From: an uncultured bacterium | GTDB lineage: Bacteria > Bacteroidota > Bacteroidia > Bacteroidales > Paludibacteraceae | Direction: 5' to 3' | DNA: 12,507 nucleotides | Assembly (NCBI GenBank): GCA_947074225.1 | Contig: CAMTOX010000017.1 | Location: 1-12,507, forward strand | Notes under the pieces: model-generated | What the model was told of the DNA's origin: nothing | Seen by the model: the letters and a program-made list of their open reading frames with translations, nothing else | Database searches by the model: none | Part shown: one piece after another, positions 1-8,500 of the stretch | Numbering within the stretch: position 1 is the stretch's first letter | Layout: each line of letters starts with the position of its first letter | Program-made: the position numbers and the translations under genes

Positions 1-2060
1 ATTACTGACTTGCTATTCACAGCAACAGTGCGGATATTATAACTTTGTGGATTCTCCTTATAGTGTGCATCTTTACCATCTTCGTAAATGGTAGCGATAT
101 ATTTTTTCCCAGCCGGTAAGAAGTCGAGCGACATGGTAGCGGTGCGTGGGTTCTCGTCGGTAATAGCACCAACAAACCATTCTTCTTTTCCTTTAGCCTT
201 ACGTGCTACGGTGATGTAATCGCCCGGTTCTGCTTCAAGATACCAACTATTGTCCCAGTCTACTGCCACATCTTTGATGAATTGGAACGCATCTAAGAAA
301 CGAGCATAATTAGAAGGTAGGTCACTAGCCATTTGTAATGGACTTGTCATGGTAACATAAAGTGCCAATTGTTTGGTTAATGTAGTATTTACTCGGTTAT
401 GATTATCTTTATTGTAATAGCTAAGATCTGTTTGGAAAACTCCCGGAGTGTAGTCCATAGGTCCTCCAATGCAACGAGTAAACGGCAATATGGTAAGGTG
501 GTCGCAATTGTTGCCACCCATAGCTTCGAACTCTCCACCACGCGCCGATTCTTGAGCCACCCAGTTGGGCCAAGTACGTCCCACACCGGTTGGGCGTGTA
601 GCCTCATGGCTATTGATCATGATTTTATAGTCGGCAGCACGCTCTACCACATAGAGGTAGTGGTTGTTCATCCATTGTGAGTAGTGGTACTCGCTACGTG
701 GAATCATATAACCTACATAACCAGTTTTTACAGAGTGATAGTTATGGTCGACCATATATTGGAATGCTCGATCTAGATTTCTTTCGTAGTTAACAGCATT
801 TGAAGAGGTTTCGTGGTGCATAATCATCTTCACCCCTTTCTCTTCGGCATAACGTTGTACCTCTTTGATATCGAAGTCCGGGTAGGGTTGGTCAAACTTA
901 AAATGCATATCTTTCTTATAGGCTGCCCAATCTTCCCATCCGTGGTTCCATCCTTCCACGAGTAGTGCATCTATTCCGTGTTCTGAGGCAAAGTCGATAT
1001 ACATTTTAACATGTTCGGTATTTGCAGCATGACGTCCGTTAGGCTCTATGAGTTCGTAGTTAGTAACTCCCGGTTTAGCTTTACTATAGTCGCTATAGGC
1101 CCAAGAGCGTCCTAATCCGACAAACATTTCCCACCATACGCCCATATATTTTTGAGGAACAATCCAAGAGGTATCTTCAATTTTACAAGGCTCATTGAGG
1201 TTGTAGATTAATGACGATGCAAGGATATCGCGCGCATCATCGCTCACCATAATGGTACGCCAAGGCGAGTGAACCGGTAGTTGTAGATATCCTTTCTTAC
1301 CTAACTTATCGGGAACAAGGTTAGCGCTTAACTGAAAGGTTGCAGTATCGACATTCAAAGCCATGGCAGGAAAGCCTATCATAGCAGCTTCGTGAATATT
1401 GATATATAAAGGAGCAGCCGTTTTAATTAATAAGGGAGTTTGTACCTGCACACCTCCTACAGCACGTGATTCAAACCCTTTACTACGTCCATTAATCTCC
1501 ATATCGTCAACAATATTGTTAAATGGTTTAGTGGTGTAGTTAAATTCGTTGGTGTCGTAGTCGTTAGGAATACAGAAAGCAGTGTGATTGCCTGTTTGGT
1601 TAAATTCAGAGATCTCTTCACGAATAGTGACATAATTAAGACCATCTTGCTCTAACAGGTCGTAACGGAAGCCAAGCCCATCGTTATATACACGGAATTC
1701 AACATCCATGATATTTCCCGTTTTAGGCTGTTTGAAACTTACTATAAGGTAATTGTAGTGGTTATTGATTTGGGCATATTGTCCCCAAACAGGTGTCCAA
1801 TTTTCATTGAATGTACCGTTTTTACTATTTAGGATAGTGAATCCCTCATAAAGATTGGCCTCTTCAAGATCAAATCCCATACGACTTTGCGTAATGACGG
1901 GTTGATTTTTATAGGCGACATCGTAAAGTATGTTACCTGCAGCATTAGTAGTTATATTTACTACAATATTACCATTAGGGGAGGCAATACGTTCTGCAAA
2001 TAGTTGTGTTGTTAAGGTTAAGCAAATGGCTACCAGCCAAAAAGTTTTTTTCATGGACAT
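1..2060 (-). CDS. susB: SusB-type GH97 alpha-glucosidase, secreted, inverting class (3' end cut by window)
   Basis: Hydrolyses alpha-glucosidic bonds of maltooligosaccharides, probably in the periplasm. The reading frame is open from ATG 2060 to the window edge (686 residues). A signal peptide covers residues 1-22 (MSMKK, hydrophobic core, cut after LFA). The N-terminal beta-sandwich is followed by a (beta/alpha)8 barrel from about 260 and a C-terminal beta domain from about 600. Acidic residues E172 (NEFNY), E417 (HHETSS), E486 (SHEATRPTG), E504 (QESARG) and E510 (GGEFEA) match B. thetaiotaomicron SusB E194, E439, E508, E526 and E532 with one constant offset of 22, using SusB numbering as I remember it. 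These are the calcium ligands and catalytic residues of the inverting branch; the Asp nucleophile of the retaining GH97 branch is absent. SusB has 738 residues, so about 30 are missing. A second in-frame ATG at 2054 is an equally possible start. It lies downstream of the SusR-like regulator gene on the same strand. Confidence 0.95.
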   Translation of the reverse strand, partial: MSMKKTFWLVAICLTLTTQLFAERIASPNGNIVVNITTNAAGNILYDVAYKNQPVITQSRMGFDLEEANLYEGFTILNSKNGTFNENWTPVWGQYAQINNHYNYLIVSFKQPKTGNIMDVEFRVYNDGLGFRYDLLEQDGLNYVTIREEISEFNQTGNHTAFCIPNDYDTNEFNYTTKPFNNIVDDMEINGRSKGFESRAVGGVQVQTPLLIKTAAPLYINIHEAAMIGFPAMALNVDTATFQLSANLVPDKLGKKGYLQLPVHSPWRTIMVSDDARDILASSLIYNLNEPCKIEDTSWIVPQKYMGVWWEMFVGLGRSWAYSDYSKAKPGVTNYELIEPNGRHAANTEHVKMYIDFASEHGIDALLVEGWNHGWEDWAAYKKDMHFKFDQPYPDFDIKEVQRYAEEKGVKMIMHHETSSNAVNYERNLDRAFQYMVDHNYHSVKTGYVGYMIPRSEYHYSQWMNNHYLYVVERAADYKIMINSHEATRPTGVGRTWPNWVAQESARGGEFEAMGGNNCDHLTILPFTRCIGGPMDYTPGVFQTDLSYYNKDNHNRVNTTLTKQLALYVTMTSPLQMASDLPSNYARFLDAFQFIKDVAVDWDNSWYLEAEPGDYITVARKAKGKEEWFVGAITDENPRTATMSLDFLPAGKKYIATIYEDGKDAHYKENPQSYNIRTVAVNSKSV

Positions 2061-2139
2061 TAAAATATTAGAACGAATAATCATCAATGGGCAATGTGTC
2101 TACTTGATTATATGTATGAACGTTGCCATTCTGTGATTG

Positions 2140-2147
2140 CAAATATA
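2140..2147 (-). promoter_or_regulatory. Candidate -7 box (TATATTTG) for the GH97 gene
   Basis: Read on the minus strand this is an exact match to the Bacteroidales -7 consensus TAnnTTTG. It would start transcription near 2133 and give a leader of about 70 bases before ATG 2060. The expected TTTG -33 element is only weakly represented by a T-run near 2165-2171. It implies that the glucosidase can be transcribed separately from the regulator upstream. Confidence 0.45.
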
Positions 2148-2281
2148 GAGAGTCGTTTTAATATAAAAAATGGATAATGAGAAAAATCTAAACTGTTAAA
2201 GATGCTAATATACTGATTTTCAGACAACATAACCTCCTCATAGAGTTGAAAAAATCAAGGTTTTGTAAAAACGTAAAGTAT

Positions 2282-3931
2282 CTATAATGCAGCTATTTGC
2301 ATAATTTCTTCTTCGAAAGAAGTTGGCGAAATAGCACGTGCTTTTGTTTTTGAACGGTAAGTGTAAATTGTAGTAATGCTATAGCGCAACATGGCGGCAA
2401 TTTTTCCACTATCGGTAAATCCGAGACGAATAAGTGCGAAGATGCGCAGTTCAGTAGTGAGCATTTCAGAATGCTTGGGGAGTATTTGATGTTCGGGTAG
2501 CAAGAGTGCGTTGAACTCACTCACAAAGTTGGGGTAGATTTTCAAGAAGGCACTATCAAAGTTTTGGTAGAAGGCATCGGCCTGCTCGTCGACAATCTGT
2601 TTGGAGTTGAGACGCTTGCGCAACTCGTCGGTCTTATTATTAGTAAGTAGCTTATTGAGCGAACGGCGGAAGTTATCTAACGTATCGATATATGCAGAAC
2701 ATTGGCTCAAGAAACGTCCGATATACTCTTCTTTGATGCTATTGGCCTCTGTAAGTTCACTATTTTTTTGGTGAATGAGTTGATTCTTAGTATTGAGTTC
2801 AGAGATTAAATTGGTAAGGTCGTCATTGGCTATTTGCAATGCACGACGCGCGGCAGCTAACTTGCGCAGCTGAATGATTACTAATATAATGGCAATGATT
2901 AAGCCTATGGATAGCGACACAGCACAAATGAGCAGTCGTTTTAATTTTTGCTGCTGCTCCTTTAGCTGGGTATTGTAAGCATTGTCAATAATGGGCAACA
3001 TTTTAGATGTCTGCAGGTTTCTGAGTCGTGCATTAAAGGTATTCGCATTTTGCATGCTCTCTTTCACATATCGGTTTGCGCGGTCAATCTCTCCTTGTTC
3101 AAACATGAGGCTTGCTAAAGTACGTATAGAGTTGTTCTCTTTCACTACTGCCTGAATATCCGATATAGCACTGCGAATAAGGTATTCTTGGTTTTTCTGC
3201 ACATCGCCTTCTTTGTCATACATAGCGGCTAAAATAGCTGTTGCAATGGCATAACCACGGGTGCCCGGTTTGCTTGTTTCCAGAGCTTTAAAGAGTAGAA
3301 TCTTAGCTTCTTCAATATAGCCACTATCTAAATATTGAGACCCTTTAGAACTAAAGTAGAGAAATGAGTTCTTATCGGCAAGATTAAGGACAGAGTCGCG
3401 ATAAAGTTCTCGCTTTTTTATATAGGCACTACTATATTCCAAATCGTCGATAGTATATTCAGCTTGGTAGAGGTATATGGTTTCATAGACCGAATAGTAC
3501 TCAATCCATAACTCTTTGGTGAGGTATGTACGGTCTACTCTCTGCATCATCTCTTTGGCCTCTTGAAAGAGGCTTGAACTGGCAAGGATAGCAGCCATTT
3601 GAATATAAGATGCGTTGAGCCAATCTTGACGTTGTGCATGCTGGGCAAGATTGATATTGAGCTGGATATAGTGTTGGGCAGAGTCGCAAATATAGGAGTT
3701 ATAAGCTTCGTAGAGTTGGTTATGAAGTTTGAAGGAGAGGGTATCGTCTCCTTTAGCATCTTTTAAAGCAAGTATGAGTGTGTCAATCTCTGATTTTTTC
3801 TTAATTTCGTAGGTCTCATTTTCTAAAATGGTCTTATCTAATATTTTCAACAAAGAGTCGATATTAGTAGCACCACTATAGGTAGTGAACATAGTTAGTA
3901 AAATATAGATAATAAGCCTTTTACACTTCAT
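2282..3931 (-). CDS. SusR-like membrane-spanning regulator: periplasmic TPR, one TM, coiled coil, DUF6377-type C-terminal HTH
   Basis: Probable one-component sensor and transcription activator of 549 residues. Residues 1-21 form a signal peptide or first membrane segment. Residues 22-330 are helical TPR-like repeats, for example around 195-255 (GYIEEAKILLFKALE). A strong transmembrane helix spans 331-356, followed by a charged coiled coil at 357-400. The C-terminal part (about 490-531) reads as a LuxR/GerE-like helix-turn-helix, with LTTELRIFALIRLGF then SGKIAAMLRYS and TTIYTYRSKTKAR. This order is typical of DUF6377 proteins of Bacteroidota, and SusR has the same general layout of periplasmic sensor, membrane segment and C-terminal HTH. 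The frame extends 9 codons further to a TTG at 3958, but ATG 3931 is preferred: the signal peptide begins there and a -7 box ends 35 bases upstream. Its position before a GH97 gene suggests regulation by alpha-glucans, which is inference. Confidence 0.85.
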   Translation of the reverse strand: MKCKRLIIYILLTMFTTYSGATNIDSLLKILDKTILENETYEIKKKSEIDTLILALKDAKGDDTLSFKLHNQLYEAYNSYICDSAQHYIQLNINLAQHAQRQDWLNASYIQMAAILASSSLFQEAKEMMQRVDRTYLTKELWIEYYSVYETIYLYQAEYTIDDLEYSSAYIKKRELYRDSVLNLADKNSFLYFSSKGSQYLDSGYIEEAKILLFKALETSKPGTRGYAIATAILAAMYDKEGDVQKNQEYLIRSAISDIQAVVKENNSIRTLASLMFEQGEIDRANRYVKESMQNANTFNARLRNLQTSKMLPIIDNAYNTQLKEQQQKLKRLLICAVSLSIGLIIAIILVIIQLRKLAAARRALQIANDDLTNLISELNTKNQLIHQKNSELTEANSIKEEYIGRFLSQCSAYIDTLDNFRRSLNKLLTNNKTDELRKRLNSKQIVDEQADAFYQNFDSAFLKIYPNFVSEFNALLLPEHQILPKHSEMLTTELRIFALIRLGFTDSGKIAAMLRYSITTIYTYRSKTKARAISPTSFEEEIMQIAAL

Positions 3932-3965
3932 AGCAATAAGTATTGTTCGGGTTTTCAATATTTTA

Positions 3966-3973
3966 CAAACATA
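3966..3973 (-). promoter_or_regulatory. Candidate -7 box (TATGTTTG) for the SusR-like regulator
   Basis: On the minus strand this is an exact TAnnTTTG match. It predicts a start site near 3959 and a leader of about 28 bases to ATG 3931. That start site would exclude the longer TTG-initiated reading frame at 3958, so it helps to fix the start codon. The box sits in the 109-base divergent gap shared with the plus-strand gene at 4041. Confidence 0.5.
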
Positions 3974-4040
3974 GTTAAAAATAAGCCATTTATAAAATAT
4001 TTCGTTCTAAAACGTATCATCCTTCAATCTTTATCAGTGT

Positions 4041-5306
4041 ATGGAGCTTCATGTAGGCATATTAAAAGCGTCAAAAATAGCATTCTCTTTTCAAGGAGAA
4101 TATAGTTATGGGGGTTATTTATTTCAAGGAGCACAGAATATAGAGCTATGCGGCAAACAGATATCCTTTAACGGTACGCTCTATGATTCACTCACCTTTA
4201 CGCCGCAACAGTTAGAAGAGTGTGCCTTTAGCCTTGAGGATGTTGTGATAGGGATAGGTTTTCACTGGGAGCGCAAAGAGCGTCAAAGTTTTCGTGCTAC
4301 GTTGCGTTTTGTGGTAGATGGCGATGCCATACAAGCTATTAACGACATAGATATTGAGATGTATCTGCTCAGTGTGATCTCGTCGGAGATGAGTGCTACC
4401 TCTTCGCTAGAGCTCTTGAAGGCTCATGCTGTCATTTCCCGCAGTTGGGTAGCAGCGCCAATAGTAAATGGTGCTAGTGCGACTATTCCATGCGATGATG
4501 CAGAACAGATATGGTATGAGCGCGATGCCCATACGCTCTTTGATGTGTGTGCCGACGACCATTGCCAACGTTACCAAGGCATTACACGTGCCTCTACCGA
4601 TGCTGTTCGTGAAGCTTTAGAGGCTACAAGGGGTGAGGTACTCCTTTACGAAGATAAGATTTGCGATGCACGTTTCTCTAAATGTTGTGGTGGCATTGCC
4701 GAGACCTTTGAGAACTGCTGGGCCCCTACTCCACACCCCTACCTGCTAGGCGTGGTCGACACCCCTCAAGGGGAGGTGCGCAAGGAGCCTATGAACGAAG
4801 CAGAGGCTATGGAGTTTATTGCGCATAAGGAGCCTACCTGCTTTTGCAACACTAATGACAGCACAATATTGCGACAGGTGCTAAACCACTACGACCAAGA
4901 GACCCCCGACTTTTACCGTTGGGAAGTAGGCTATAGCAACGAAGAACTATCGGCATTAATACGCCAAAAGACCGGAGTAGATTATGGCACAGTTACCGAC
5001 CTTATTCCTCTACAACGGGGTGTATCAGGACGAATAATTCGTTTGAAAATTGTGGGAAGCAAGAAAACGCAGGTTATTGGCAAAGAGTTGGAGATACGCC
5101 GTGCACTCTCTACCTCACATCTCTACAGTTCCGCATTTATAGTGACTCGCTTGGCAGATGGAGGGTTTCTATTGCATGGTGCAGGCTGGGGACATGGCGT
5201 AGGGCTATGTCAAATAGGTGCTGCAGTAATGGCTCACCAAGGGTACAGCTATAGAGAGATTTTAGAACACTACTACCGGAATAGCAGCATAAGCCGACGT
5301 TGGTAA
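4041..5306 (+). CDS. SpoIID/LytB-domain protein (lytic transglycosylase family)
   Basis: SpoIID of B. subtilis cleaves peptidoglycan glycan strands that have lost their stem peptides. This 421-residue protein carries the family signatures in order: DIEMYLLSVISSEM at 104-117 with the likely catalytic E116, LELLKAHAVISRSWV at 123-137, FSKCCGGIAETFENCW at 212-227, and GAGWGHGVGLCQIGAAVMA at 380-398 followed by YREILEHYY. A cysteine/histidine cluster (C170, H174, C175, C215, C216) could bind metal, as reported for some SpoIID proteins. No signal peptide is visible at the N-terminus (MELHVGILKASKIAF), and an in-frame stop at 4008-4010 with no ATG between excludes a longer ATG-started form, so export is unclear. 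The start codon is ATG with no recognisable -7 box upstream. It is followed after 150 bases by a large secreted protein with amidase motifs. Activity is inferred from family only. Confidence 0.88.
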   Translation: MELHVGILKASKIAFSFQGEYSYGGYLFQGAQNIELCGKQISFNGTLYDSLTFTPQQLEECAFSLEDVVIGIGFHWERKERQSFRATLRFVVDGDAIQAINDIDIEMYLLSVISSEMSATSSLELLKAHAVISRSWVAAPIVNGASATIPCDDAEQIWYERDAHTLFDVCADDHCQRYQGITRASTDAVREALEATRGEVLLYEDKICDARFSKCCGGIAETFENCWAPTPHPYLLGVVDTPQGEVRKEPMNEAEAMEFIAHKEPTCFCNTNDSTILRQVLNHYDQETPDFYRWEVGYSNEELSALIRQKTGVDYGTVTDLIPLQRGVSGRIIRLKIVGSKKTQVIGKELEIRRALSTSHLYSSAFIVTRLADGGFLLHGAGWGHGVGLCQIGAAVMAHQGYSYREILEHYYRNSSISRRW

Positions 5307-5405
5307 AAGCATGTAGCATTCAATTGAAATGCTGGTGGTGTAAAATCTTCTTGCAAGCGCTCTATTTTTATTATTTTACAACGCTTTATATTCAATACTT
5401 AACAC

Positions 5406-5413
5406 TATCTTTG
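5406..5413 (+). promoter_or_regulatory. Candidate -7 box (TATCTTTG) for the amidase-like gene
   Basis: Exact TAnnTTTG match, with a partial -33 element (CTTTA, about 5384-5388) some 18 bases upstream. The predicted start site is near 5420, which leaves a leader of about 37 bases to ATG 5457. It allows the amidase-like gene and the glycosyltransferase behind it to be expressed independently of the SpoIID-like gene. The same octamer occurs before hutU at 12088. Confidence 0.5.
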
Positions 5414-5456
5414 CCCTAGGTAAAGCGTAGTTATATATCTCTTCTACCCATTGACA

Positions 5457-8400
5457 ATGAAACGATTTTTATTATTACTCAGCAGCATACTTCTCCTCTC
5501 TATCGCTAATAGTTGGGGACAGAACTACACAAAGCTCTTGAACGATTGGATTCAAGGCTACGAGACACAATTTCCCGATGTAGGCAAGTTACGTATTACC
5601 GATGTTAAGGTATTGGGAAATAGCCGCCAATTGCGTGTCTATGGCAATAGTAACTTCCAAAGTTTACCCTTCAGAAACGAGATGATATCGCAAATGGTCT
5701 ATGAAATAGACAGCATTGTGTCGCCCTATATTAAAGGCTATAAAGTGATTATCTATGCCGACAAGGTAAATGTAAATAGTCTTGTTCCAAACTACTACCG
5801 CAACGATAAAGATAAAGATCGTTTATCGAAAGTTAAGAAGAAGCCGGAACCATTTATCCAGTTAACTTCTCGTCCTTACACTATCTCCTCAGGATTAGCA
5901 GATCGGAATATTGCTTTATGGGCAAGTCATGGGTGGTACTATGACCAGCGCAGCGACCGCTGGCGTTGGCAAAGGGCACGTTTATTTAATAGCGTGGAAG
6001 ATAAACTCCCGCTGGCCTTTGTACTCCCTTATTTAGTGCCAATGTTGGAGAATGCCGGAGCACATGTGCTCATGCCTCGTGAACGTGATACACAAACTAA
6101 TGAAGTGATAGTGGATAACGACAGCTGTACCGGCAACTCTATATACCGTGAAGTTGGCGAAAGCAGATACTTTAAGCAAGGTGGCAGTGCAGGCTTTGGA
6201 TTACAACGCACCCTCTACATTGAAGATGAGACACCTTTTAAGGAGGGAACCTACCGAAGCGTTAAGGGCACCGATGAAGGGACTACCTATTTTGAGTGGA
6301 TTCCCGACATTCCAGAGAGTGGCTACTACCAAGTTTCTATAGCCTACCGCAGCAAGGCCGAGAGCTGTAAGGATGCCTCCTACACCATATACCATAGCGG
6401 AGGCAACACAGAGGTTAAAGTAAATCAGACTATGGGAGGAGGCACCTGGATATATCTTGGCAACTACTATTTCCACAAAGGGTTAAATGAAGAGTCCGGA
6501 AAAGTGGTACTTAGTAGTAAGAGTGAAGATGAGGGATGTTTGGTTATTGCCGATGCTGTACGTTTTGGTGGTGGCATGGGTAATATTGCACGTCGTCCAG
6601 GCAACGACACCAATGTGGAAATAGCAAAGCGCAAACGCCCTAACAGAAATGCTAAAGTGGTAGCTCCTTATGCAAAGAGCAGTTATGAGTTAAGTGGTCG
6701 TGCACGCTATTTAGAAGGAGCGCGCTATTGGATGCAATGGGCGGGAGTACCAGACTCTATATATAACTACAGCTATGGTTTGAATGACTATACCGACGAC
6801 TTTGCCTCGCGCGGTGGTTGGGTGAATTGGCTCAATGGAGGCTCCATCTACGCCCCAGACTCTGCGGGCTTAGGTATTCCGATAGATCTCTCTTTTGCCT
6901 TCCATACCGATGCCGGAGTACGCCATGATGGCGTTATAGGGACATTGGGACTCTATACCACCGAAAGTGGCGACAAGAAGTTAGGCGAATATTTCCCCGA
7001 CAAACAGTCGCGTTATGCATCTCGAGATCTTACAGATGTTGTATTATCGACCATAGTCGACGACATACGTACTACCTATAATAGTGATTGGGCATACAGA
7101 GGTGTACGAAATAAGAATTATGCTGAGACGCGACGTCCTGAGGTCCCCTCAATGATCTTAGAGCTCCTCTCGCATCAGAACATGGAAGATATGCAGTATG
7201 CTTTAGATCCTCAGTTCCGTTTTATGGTATCGCGTTCCATATACAAAGGAATCTTGAAATTTATAGCCACTCAGCATAACATACCCTATGTGGTTCAACC
7301 ATTGCCAGTGACACATCTCAGCGCCTCATTATCGGGCAACGAGGTCATATTAAGTTGGCAACCTCAAGAGGATAGCTTAGAGAGTAGTGCCACCCCTACG
7401 GGGTATGTGGTGTATAGCCGACAAGGCGATGGTGGTTTTGATAATGGCATATATGTAACAGATACAATGGTGCGCTTACCCTTACCAAACGACCTTGCCA
7501 TGAGTTACCAAGTTATAGCAACTAATAAAGGAGGTAGCTCAATGCCCTCAGAAACTGTAGGGGCAATGCGCTTAACCGATTCTAAAGGTATAGTATTGGT
7601 GGTGAATGGATTTACTCGTATTGCAGCTCCAGAAGCGTTCAGAGGAGGAGAGGTGGCAGGATTTGCCGAATGGCTAGATGCCGGAGTACCACATGGCGAT
7701 GAGTTGAGCTATGTGGGAAATCAGTACCTCTTTGACTGTAAAGCCGACTGGCTGGACGACGATAGTCCAGGATGGGGAGGTAGCTATAGCGACTTTGAGA
7801 AGGAGAGAGTGAAAGGAAATGACTTTGATAATATCCATCTACATGGCAGTTCTATTGCAGCAGCAGGGTATTCATACGCCTCAAGCAGCTTGGCAGCTAT
7901 AGAAGATGGCACTATAAAGATGGAAGAGTATATACTTGTAGACCTCATATTAGGAGAGCAAAAAGCGACACTTCTAGGGCGTGATTCCACAGATTGGCAA
8001 TTCAAAAGTTTTTCTCTAAATTTGCAATCTTTATTAAGAAACTACACACGTAATGGAGGCGCTTTATTAGTGTCGGGTGCACATATCGGAAGTGATTTAT
8101 GGCATGGTGGAGCAAGTAATAAAAGTGACCAAAAATTTGCCGAAGAGGTACTCAAATATAAATGGCGTACAAACAATGCCTCGCGCAGTGGAGTTGTCAA
8201 TGGTGTTTACGCTCCTAAAGGAGCTATATTAGGTAAATATCAGTTCGCTACCACACCTAACGCTACGGTAAATGCCATATTGATGGCCGATGGTATTGAA
8301 CCGGTAGGAAAAGATGCCTACACAGTGATGCGATATGATGATAATAACATTAGTGCGGGAGTGGCTTATGCCGGACCTTACCGAGTGGTTGCTCTGGGAT

Positions 8401-8483
8401 TCCCCATAGAATCTGTCGTAGATGTAGAATCAAGACACCAACTAATGCAAGAGTTGTTGGAGTTTCTCAATGGTAAAAGATAA
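5457..8483 (+). CDS. Secreted multidomain protein: diverged Amidase_3 split by golvesin-like domain, plus FN3 and Rossmann-like C-terminal domain
   Basis: Probable cell-wall or glycan-active enzyme of 1008 residues, of the kind often labelled 'xanthan lyase' or 'golvesin C-terminal-like'. Residues 1-21 are a signal peptide (MKRFLLLL...SWG). From about 148 the sequence follows the Amidase_3 pattern: [12 protein letters not shown] with H158, an E at 181, a strand ending in VLMPRERDT, then after an insertion FAFHTDAG with H483, [23 protein letters not shown] with E569, and a final helix at 585-603. H158, E181, H483 and E569 correspond to the zinc ligands and catalytic glutamate of that family. 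About 225-372 is a beta-rich insertion ([29 protein letters not shown]) typical of golvesin/xanthan-lyase-like domains. An FN3 domain lies at about 613-703, and 710-1008 looks like an alpha/beta domain resembling class I glutamine amidotransferase folds. ATG 5457 is preferred over the in-frame TTG at 5451. The glycosyltransferase gene follows after 17 bases. Activity is not proven. Confidence 0.78.
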   Translation: MKRFLLLLSSILLLSIANSWGQNYTKLLNDWIQGYETQFPDVGKLRITDVKVLGNSRQLRVYGNSNFQSLPFRNEMISQMVYEIDSIVSPYIKGYKVIIYADKVNVNSLVPNYYRNDKDKDRLSKVKKKPEPFIQLTSRPYTISSGLADRNIALWASHGWYYDQRSDRWRWQRARLFNSVEDKLPLAFVLPYLVPMLENAGAHVLMPRERDTQTNEVIVDNDSCTGNSIYREVGESRYFKQGGSAGFGLQRTLYIEDETPFKEGTYRSVKGTDEGTTYFEWIPDIPESGYYQVSIAYRSKAESCKDASYTIYHSGGNTEVKVNQTMGGGTWIYLGNYYFHKGLNEESGKVVLSSKSEDEGCLVIADAVRFGGGMGNIARRPGNDTNVEIAKRKRPNRNAKVVAPYAKSSYELSGRARYLEGARYWMQWAGVPDSIYNYSYGLNDYTDDFASRGGWVNWLNGGSIYAPDSAGLGIPIDLSFAFHTDAGVRHDGVIGTLGLYTTESGDKKLGEYFPDKQSRYASRDLTDVVLSTIVDDIRTTYNSDWAYRGVRNKNYAETRRPEVPSMILELLSHQNMEDMQYALDPQFRFMVSRSIYKGILKFIATQHNIPYVVQPLPVTHLSASLSGNEVILSWQPQEDSLESSATPTGYVVYSRQGDGGFDNGIYVTDTMVRLPLPNDLAMSYQVIATNKGGSSMPSETVGAMRLTDSKGIVLVVNGFTRIAAPEAFRGGEVAGFAEWLDAGVPHGDELSYVGNQYLFDCKADWLDDDSPGWGGSYSDFEKERVKGNDFDNIHLHGSSIAAAGYSYASSSLAAIEDGTIKMEEYILVDLILGEQKATLLGRDSTDWQFKSFSLNLQSLLRNYTRNGGALLVSGAHIGSDLWHGGASNKSDQKFAEEVLKYKWRTNNASRSGVVNGVYAPKGAILGKYQFATTPNATVNAILMADGIEPVGKDAYTVMRYDDNNISAGVAYAGPYRVVALGFPIESVVDVESRHQLMQELLEFLNGKR

Positions 8484-8500
8484 ACAAGAGTAGATATAGA

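Noticed and set aside
1930..2136. 68-codon plus-strand frame over the 5' end of the GH97 gene
   Set aside because: Antisense to a clearly coding signal peptide and N-terminal domain; no family features.
2108..2230. 40-codon minus-strand frame starting ATG 2230 directly behind an AGGAGG-like sequence
   Set aside because: The AGGAGG is only two bases from the ATG, too close to act, Bacteroidota rarely use Shine-Dalgarno sequences, the peptide has no recognisable features and it runs through the GH97 promoter box.
3956..3958. TTG as start of the SusR-like regulator
   Set aside because: It places nine extra residues before the signal peptide and lies at or before the predicted transcription start.
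4026..4033. AATCTTTA as a -7 box for the SpoIID-like gene
   Set aside because: Two mismatches to the consensus and only seven bases from the ATG.
5315..5333. Hairpin AGCATT-CAATTGA-AATGCT after the SpoIID-like gene
   Set aside because: Only six base pairs and no T-run follows, so it is not a credible terminator.
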